From positions 1-9,785 of the forward strand of contig PEUR01000001.1 in assembly GCA_002780675.1 (NCBI GenBank): a DNA stretch of 9,785 nucleotides, in the 5' to 3' direction. Under the pieces are notes generated by a model. That model was not told where the DNA came from. It was given only the letters and a program-made list of their open reading frames with translations, and did not search any database. Below, piece after piece: positions 6,269 to 9,785 of the stretch. Source of the DNA: Gallionellales bacterium CG03_land_8_20_14_0_80_55_15 (lineage in GTDB: Bacteria; Pseudomonadota; Gammaproteobacteria; Burkholderiales; Gallionellaceae). Each line of letters opens with the position of its first letter. Within the stretch, counting starts at the first letter, position 1. The position numbers and the translations under genes are program-made.

Positions 6269-7408
6269 TTACCAGGGGCTGTATTTCTGTACCAGCAGGC
6301 GGATGCTGTCCCAGCCGCGTGAGAATACGTTGGCCAGGCTCACGCTATCGAGTGCGACCAGCGGGAATTGGGCGTAGGGTTTGCCTGCCAGCGTCAGTTT
6401 GAGTGTGCCGATGGTCTGGCCGGAAGTAATCGGCGCGACGAGCGGTTGTGGGGTTGCGATGGTGGCCTTGAGTTGCGCAAACTGCCCGTTGGGGACGGTC
6501 AGGAACAGGTCGCGGCGCAGGCCGATGTTCAAATGTTTTTCCGTTCCCTTCCAGAGGCGTACCTGAGTGACGGGCTGGCTGTTTTGATAGAGCCGCACCG
6601 TATCGAAATACTGGAAGCCATAGTTTAGCAACTGCTGGCTTTCGGAGGCGCGCAGGCCGTCAGAATCCGCGCCCAATACCACGGCAATCAGGCGGCGTTT
6701 GTCGCGCTTGGCCGAACCGACCAGACAGAATCCAGCGGTGTCGGTATGTCCGGTCTTCAGTCCGTCAGCGTAGGGGTCGAGCCACAACAGGCGATTGCGA
6801 TTGGCCTGAGTGACATTGTTAAAGGTGTAATCGCGCAGGCCGAACAGGGGATAGTATTCGGGAAAATCGCGCACCAGCGCGGCAGCCAGTATCGCCATAT
6901 CCATCGCGCTGCTGTAATGCTGCGCGTCCGGCATCCCGACCGGATTGACGAAGTGCGTGTCTTTCATGCCCAGACGTTGCGCTTCCTTGTTCATCGCTGC
7001 GACAAAGCTGGCCTCATTGCCGGAGAGATTGGTCGCGAGAGTGATCGCCGCATCGTTGCCGGATTGCACGATCAGACCATGCAACAGCTCGTCAACCGTC
7101 ACCGATTGTTCGGGTTTGAGCAACATGCGCGATTCGCCGCTGTTATTGCTGGTCGCCGCTTCCGGTACGGTGAGACTTTGTTCTAGCGTCAGCGTGCCGC
7201 GCTTGAGAGCGACAAAAGTGAGGTAGGCCGTCATCAGCTTGGTCAGCGAGGCGGGCTCCATGCGCGCGTTGCCTTTCTGACTGAGCAATAACTGGTTGCT
7301 GGTGAAGTCGTACAGTGCGTAGGATTTTGCGGTCAGGACTGGCGGGGCAGGTAAGGCAAAACTGGCGGTAGAAAGCAGCAAGCCAATAAGGAACAAAATG
7401 TATTTCAT
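6269..7408 (-). CDS. dacA: Serine-type D-Ala-D-Ala carboxypeptidase (PBP5/6 class)
   Basis: The enzyme removes the terminal D-alanine from peptidoglycan pentapeptides in the periplasm. An N-terminal signal peptide (about residues 1-18, ending in ASFA) is followed by the penicillin-binding motifs SLTK (Ser54 nucleophile, Lys57), SGN (116-118) and KTG (218-220). The PBP5-type C-terminal beta domain follows. The last 18 or so residues, with FSRGWDSIRLLVQKY, form an amphipathic helix expected to hold the protein on the inner membrane. The 379 residues are typical. The ATG at 7406-7408 lacks a strong Shine-Dalgarno but places the signal peptide correctly. It is the first gene of the dacA-dat-ybeD-lipB run; D-alanine released here is a substrate for Dat. 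Confidence 0.95.
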   Translation of the reverse strand: MKYILFLIGLLLSTASFALPAPPVLTAKSYALYDFTSNQLLLSQKGNARMEPASLTKLMTAYLTFVALKRGTLTLEQSLTVPEAATSNNSGESRMLLKPEQSVTVDELLHGLIVQSGNDAAITLATNLSGNEASFVAAMNKEAQRLGMKDTHFVNPVGMPDAQHYSSAMDMAILAAALVRDFPEYYPLFGLRDYTFNNVTQANRNRLLWLDPYADGLKTGHTDTAGFCLVGSAKRDKRRLIAVVLGADSDGLRASESQQLLNYGFQYFDTVRLYQNSQPVTQVRLWKGTEKHLNIGLRRDLFLTVPNGQFAQLKATIATPQPLVAPITSGQTIGTLKLTLAGKPYAQFPLVALDSVSLANVFSRGWDSIRLLVQKYSPW

Positions 7409-7434
7409 GATGGTGAACGCATTGAGGGGGGATG

Positions 7435-7475
7435 ATTATAGTCGTTGCCCGAATGTGGGTGCGAACTTATTCGCA
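7435..7475 (-). promoter_or_regulatory. Candidate dacA promoter with a palindrome at the -35 region
   Basis: On the minus strand a perfect TATAAT (7440 to 7435) lies 26 bases before the dacA start. A weak -35 candidate, TTCGCA (7465 to 7460), is 19 bases upstream of it. That hexamer is half of the palindrome TGCGAA-CTTA-TTCGCA (7460-7475), which could be an operator. A second palindrome, TCAAAT-AATTC-ATTTGA (7488-7504), is nearby. The promoter would serve the whole dacA-dat-ybeD-lipB unit. Confidence 0.4.
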
Positions 7476-7728
7476 GCTCGCATTATCTCAAATAATTCAT
7501 TTGAAAAGCTGCGCCGATATGACGAGCTAGTGGATTATTCGGGATTCGGGTTGTGCGCATAAATTTACCTCCATAGAACGATTGCAACATATTGAAGAAT
7601 AGATAATTTTCTGCCTGCGGCGGTTTGGGTGAAGCGAAATAAAAATTTCGCTCATCTATATACTTTGGCCTAACGTTTTGTCACCCAAGGCTGCTATAAA
7701 GTGCGCACTAAAAACCGGGAGTAAGAAA
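7476..7728. other. Divergent intergenic region, dacA / CZB gene
   Basis: No gene is seen. The region holds the palindrome TCAAAT-AATTC-ATTTGA (7488-7504) and an 8-bp hairpin AGCGAAAT-AAAA-ATTTCGCT (7633-7652). A TATAAA (7695-7700) lies before the plus-strand CZB gene; it could be its -10 box, but I found no -35 partner at normal spacing. Confidence 0.45.
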
Positions 7729-8154
7729 ATGCAAAGTAGAGTCAGTGCACATGATGCGGTTGGTTTCGATTGTTGTTGCAAGCGCGGCTTGCGTGACCGG
7801 ATGAATATCATCGCTGCGGCAGAGGCGCATGTGGTGTGGAAAAACCGTCTGGGCAACTATGTGCGCGGCCTCGGTCTCGAAACTTTGGGCGCGGCGACAC
7901 TGGGGCAAGATGGCGTTTGCCAGTTGGGAAACTTAATCAACGGGAGTGCGTTGCTGGCGTTTCACGATATGCCTGAATATGACCAGTTGAGGGAGGCGCA
8001 TGAACAGTTTCATCAACTGTCTTGTGAGGTGGTGGATAAACTGAACGCAGGAGACCGCGATGCCGCCATTGCCTTGTTTGAAAATGAGTACAGCACTGCC
8101 TTGCAGGTAATACTTGCATCCTTGGGCAAAATGAACCGGTCGTTACGGGGGTGA
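7729..8154 (+). CDS. Stand-alone chemoreceptor zinc-binding (CZB) domain protein
   Basis: CZB domains bind zinc through three histidines and one cysteine and are found in chemoreceptors and diguanylate cyclases, where they sense zinc or hypochlorous acid. In the 141-residue form the expected ligands are visible: His34 in AHVVWK, Cys64 in CQLGNLING, and His91 and His95 in HEQFH. The usual tryptophan after CxxG is leucine here. No receptor, GGDEF or transmembrane segment is attached, so it would act as a soluble sensor or adaptor. The N-terminus contains an unusual CCC cluster (15-17). The frame could start at TTG 7678, but the ATG at 7729 has a GGGAG ribosome-binding site at good spacing and is preferred. 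The gene is on the opposite strand to its neighbours and converges on the HDOD gene. Confidence 0.85.
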   Translation: MQSRVSAHDAVGFDCCCKRGLRDRMNIIAAAEAHVVWKNRLGNYVRGLGLETLGAATLGQDGVCQLGNLINGSALLAFHDMPEYDQLREAHEQFHQLSCEVVDKLNAGDRDAAIALFENEYSTALQVILASLGKMNRSLRG

Positions 8155-8231
8155 ATCCATGGGCTGAGGATACCGCCTGGTTTTTCTCAATCCGGCAAGC
8201 TGGCAAGTCGCAGGTTTCTCGGCGCAGCCTG

Positions 8232-8251
8232 CCCCGTACCGTGATACGGGG
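8232..8251. terminator. Hairpin between convergent CZB and HDOD genes
   Basis: CCCCGTA pairs with TACGGGG around a six-base loop. It lies between two convergent genes and could end either transcript, but no T-run follows on either strand, so it is not a standard intrinsic terminator. On the plus strand, an AT-rich palindrome ATTGATCAAT (8266-8275) followed by TTTTT runs at about 8281 and 8289 is an alternative end point. Confidence 0.35.
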
Positions 8252-8316
8252 TATGAGTGCAGATTATTGATCAATATTGGTTTTTCGCTTTTTAGAACAC
8301 GACAAACCTAATTTAA

Positions 8317-9180
8317 TTACACCGCGCCAGCCATTTGTTTGGCTTGTTCGGCTACCTCGGTAAGTGCTGCGGCAAGGTCTTCTGCCCGGTCGGGATTGAT
8401 GCCCAGCGACAGCCATTCCTCTGCGCTAATCTCAAGTCTGGTGTGTTCGGCAACGCCCACATCCGGGAGCAGGCGCTCGGCAAAATTGACCAGGCTGACC
8501 AGCGGTTGTCCCGCCGCAGCTTCTTCAATATCCGGCGTGTGGTGGTAGCGCATGACGGCGATAATTTCTTCCGGCAAATCCCAGTGACGACCCAGTTGCG
8601 CGCCGATTTCGCCGTGTGTGATGCCGAGCAGTTCCTGTTCGATTTCCTGTGCCGCACGTTCTGGCTGTGCGTATAGCCGGGTATGTAGCGCATCGCTGGC
8701 AGCCGTGTCCAGATAGCTCAATGCCATGTAACCGATGTCATGCAGCAGACCCGATAGAAAAATCTGGTCGTCCAGTGGGCGGGTGCGCGCCGGCATGGCT
8801 TTGCTGAGGGTGCGCATGGCGAGTGCGATGGTTAAGCTGTGTAGCCATAACTCATTGATTTTGAACAGACCTTCCGATGGGGTGCGCATTGCGGAGAGGG
8901 TGGCGATACCCAGTGCGATGGATTTGACGCGCGTCAGTCCCAGCAACATGGCGGCATCGTGGACAGAATTTACCTTGCGCGACGCGCCGAACAGGGATGA
9001 ATTTGACAGGCCGATAATTTTCGCGGAGATCAACGGGTCTTGTTCGATCAGTTTGAGTAACTGTGCTTCGCCTTCATCGCTATCCAGCGCCAGTGAGAGC
9101 AGCTTTTGTGCGATTGTCGGCATGGCGGGTAGGGAGTCCAACCCAGCGAGATCCATTTTCAAATCAATTTGGCTATTCAT
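8317..9180 (-). CDS. HDOD domain signalling protein
   Basis: HDOD domains are relatives of HD phosphohydrolases that usually lack catalytic activity and act in signal transduction, often with motility, chemotaxis or c-di-GMP pathways. The 287 residues are almost entirely one HDOD domain: LPAMPTIAQKLLSL near residue 17, IEQDPLISAKIIGLSNSSLFG (45-65), then SGLLHDIGYMAL (143-154) with the vestigial His147-Asp148, and HHTP near 213. There is no attached receiver, GGDEF or EAL domain. The ATG at 9178-9180 follows a good ribosome-binding site, AAGGGGA. A sigma-28-like promoter precedes it by about 75 bases, pointing to expression with flagellar genes. It lies 140 bases downstream of the response regulator on the same strand. 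The specific target is unknown. Confidence 0.92.
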   Translation of the reverse strand: MNSQIDLKMDLAGLDSLPAMPTIAQKLLSLALDSDEGEAQLLKLIEQDPLISAKIIGLSNSSLFGASRKVNSVHDAAMLLGLTRVKSIALGIATLSAMRTPSEGLFKINELWLHSLTIALAMRTLSKAMPARTRPLDDQIFLSGLLHDIGYMALSYLDTAASDALHTRLYAQPERAAQEIEQELLGITHGEIGAQLGRHWDLPEEIIAVMRYHHTPDIEEAAAGQPLVSLVNFAERLLPDVGVAEHTRLEISAEEWLSLGINPDRAEDLAAALTEVAEQAKQMAGAV

Positions 9181-9252
9181 CTGTTTCCCCTTGTGGTGTG
9201 TATTGGCGGCAAAGCTGCCTTATGCGTCCGCTCGATGGCGGAGGTGATTTCA

Positions 9253-9279
9253 ATATCGGCAGCCCGCGAAAATTCTTGA
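9253..9279 (-). promoter_or_regulatory. Candidate sigma-28 (FliA) promoter for the HDOD gene
   Basis: On the minus strand TCAAG (9279 to 9275) is followed after exactly 14 bases by GCCGATAT (9260 to 9253). The FliA consensus is TAAAG or TCAAG, 14-15 bases, then GCCGATAA; only the last -10 base differs. Transcription would begin about 65 bases before the HDOD ATG. This is the only such full match I found in the window. Confidence 0.55.
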
Positions 9280-9320
9280 GGGGAATTGCGATTTTTTTAT
9301 CAGGCGGAAAACGGGAGGTA

Positions 9321-9785
9321 TCAGTCGTGGGGTAATGGCGGTTTGCCCAGCTTGCGTTGCAGGGTGCGGCGGTGCATGTTGAGGGCGCGTGCGGTGGCAG
9401 AGACGTTGTTGTCATGTTCTCGCAACGCGCGCTGGATGTGTTCCCATTCCAGATGTTCGAGTTGGGTGGGTTGCGCATCGAGTGGCGTATTGCTGTCCGG
9501 CGCATGGCTGAAGGCGGCGACGATTTCGTCGGCGTTGGCAGGTTTGGCAAGGTATTGGGTGGCACCCAGTTTGATGGCTTCGACGGCGGTGGCGATGCTG
9601 GCATAACCGGTCAACACGACGATGCGCGTGTTCGGGTCGAGATCGTGCAATGCCTGAACCAGCGCCAATCCCGATGCGCCCCCCATTTTCAGATCCACGA
9701 CGGCAAATTCGGGCGGATTGGCTGTGGCCTGCGGAATGGCTTGTTCCACACTGTGTGCGACACTCACGCAAAAACCGCGTTTCGA
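9321..9785 (-). CDS. Response regulator, RegA/PrrA/ActR type (5' end outside window)
   Basis: These regulators pair with RegB/PrrB-type redox sensor kinases and control respiration, carbon and nitrogen genes. The visible 154 residues lack roughly the first 25 residues of the receiver, including its acidic pocket. Present are the phospho-acceptor Asp (VVDLKM, residue 31 of the fragment), the conserved Thr in VLTGYAS and Lys in LAKPAN. A short linker with a proline leads to a Fis-type helix-turn-helix, NNVSATARALNMHRRTLQRKL, whose LNMHRRTLQRKL core is typical of the RegA class. There is no AAA+ domain, so it is not an NtrC-type activator. The frame runs in phase to the window edge; an internal GTG at 9767 is not the true start. 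The partner kinase would be expected just outside the window. Confidence 0.9.
   Translation of the reverse strand, partial: SKRGFCVSVAHSVEQAIPQATANPPEFAVVDLKMGGASGLALVQALHDLDPNTRIVVLTGYASIATAVEAIKLGATQYLAKPANADEIVAAFSHAPDSNTPLDAQPTQLEHLEWEHIQRALREHDNNVSATARALNMHRRTLQRKLGKPPLPHD

Noticed and set aside
7513..7520. Plus-strand GCCGATAT as a second sigma-28 promoter for the CZB gene
   Set aside because: No TAAAG or TCAAG lies 14-15 bases upstream, and the site is about 210 bases from the ATG.

Overview
The window looks like chromosomal DNA of a betaproteobacterium. The best evidence is the gene order dacA-dat-ybeD-lipB-lipA, a betaproteobacterial arrangement, together with protein similarities from memory; placement near Gallionella/Sideroxydans-type Nitrosomonadales is a weak guess. 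Nearly all genes are on the minus strand, so transcription runs from right to left. No rRNA, tRNA, CRISPR array or intact transposase was seen.

Right end (9785 to 8317): a RegA/PrrA/ActR-type response regulator enters from outside the window. It is followed by an HDOD-domain protein whose upstream gap holds a good match to a sigma-28 (FliA) flagellar promoter. A stand-alone chemoreceptor zinc-binding (CZB) protein lies convergently on the plus strand at 7729-8154. The two genes suggest a small motility or signalling neighbourhood.

Centre (7408 to 3041): an operon-like run of dacA (D,D-carboxypeptidase), dat (D-amino-acid transaminase), ybeD (DUF493), lipB (octanoyltransferase) and lipA (lipoyl synthase). 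The first genes are packed tightly: a 5-base gap between dacA and dat, and an ATGA overlap between dat and ybeD. Two disturbances follow. A C-rich leader with potential anti-Shine-Dalgarno copies precedes lipB. Between lipB and lipA lie a 25-codon fragment resembling the N-terminus of a MmeI-like (type IIL) restriction-modification enzyme, a four-hairpin palindromic repeat, and a 29-codon upstream ORF. That ORF resembles the LipA N-terminus and its stop codon touches the lipA start codon.

Left part (2919 to 795): moaA (GTP 3',8-cyclase) and a moeB-type adenylyltransferase for molybdenum cofactor synthesis, both on the minus strand. They are separated by a 160-bp MITE-like element with inverted ends flanked by CTAG.

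Left end (1 to 794): a broken yoeB toxin that keeps the catalytic C-terminal half but has an unrelated N-terminus and no visible antitoxin. About 500 AT-richer bases follow with short inverted repeats and an attC-like 3' end but no recognised gene. The window is mostly housekeeping DNA with decayed mobile or accessory remnants at several gene junctions. I did not find a clearly new multi-gene system. The most unusual points are the lipA upstream ORF, the truncated restriction gene, the possible lipB leader control and the sigma-28 promoter before the HDOD gene.
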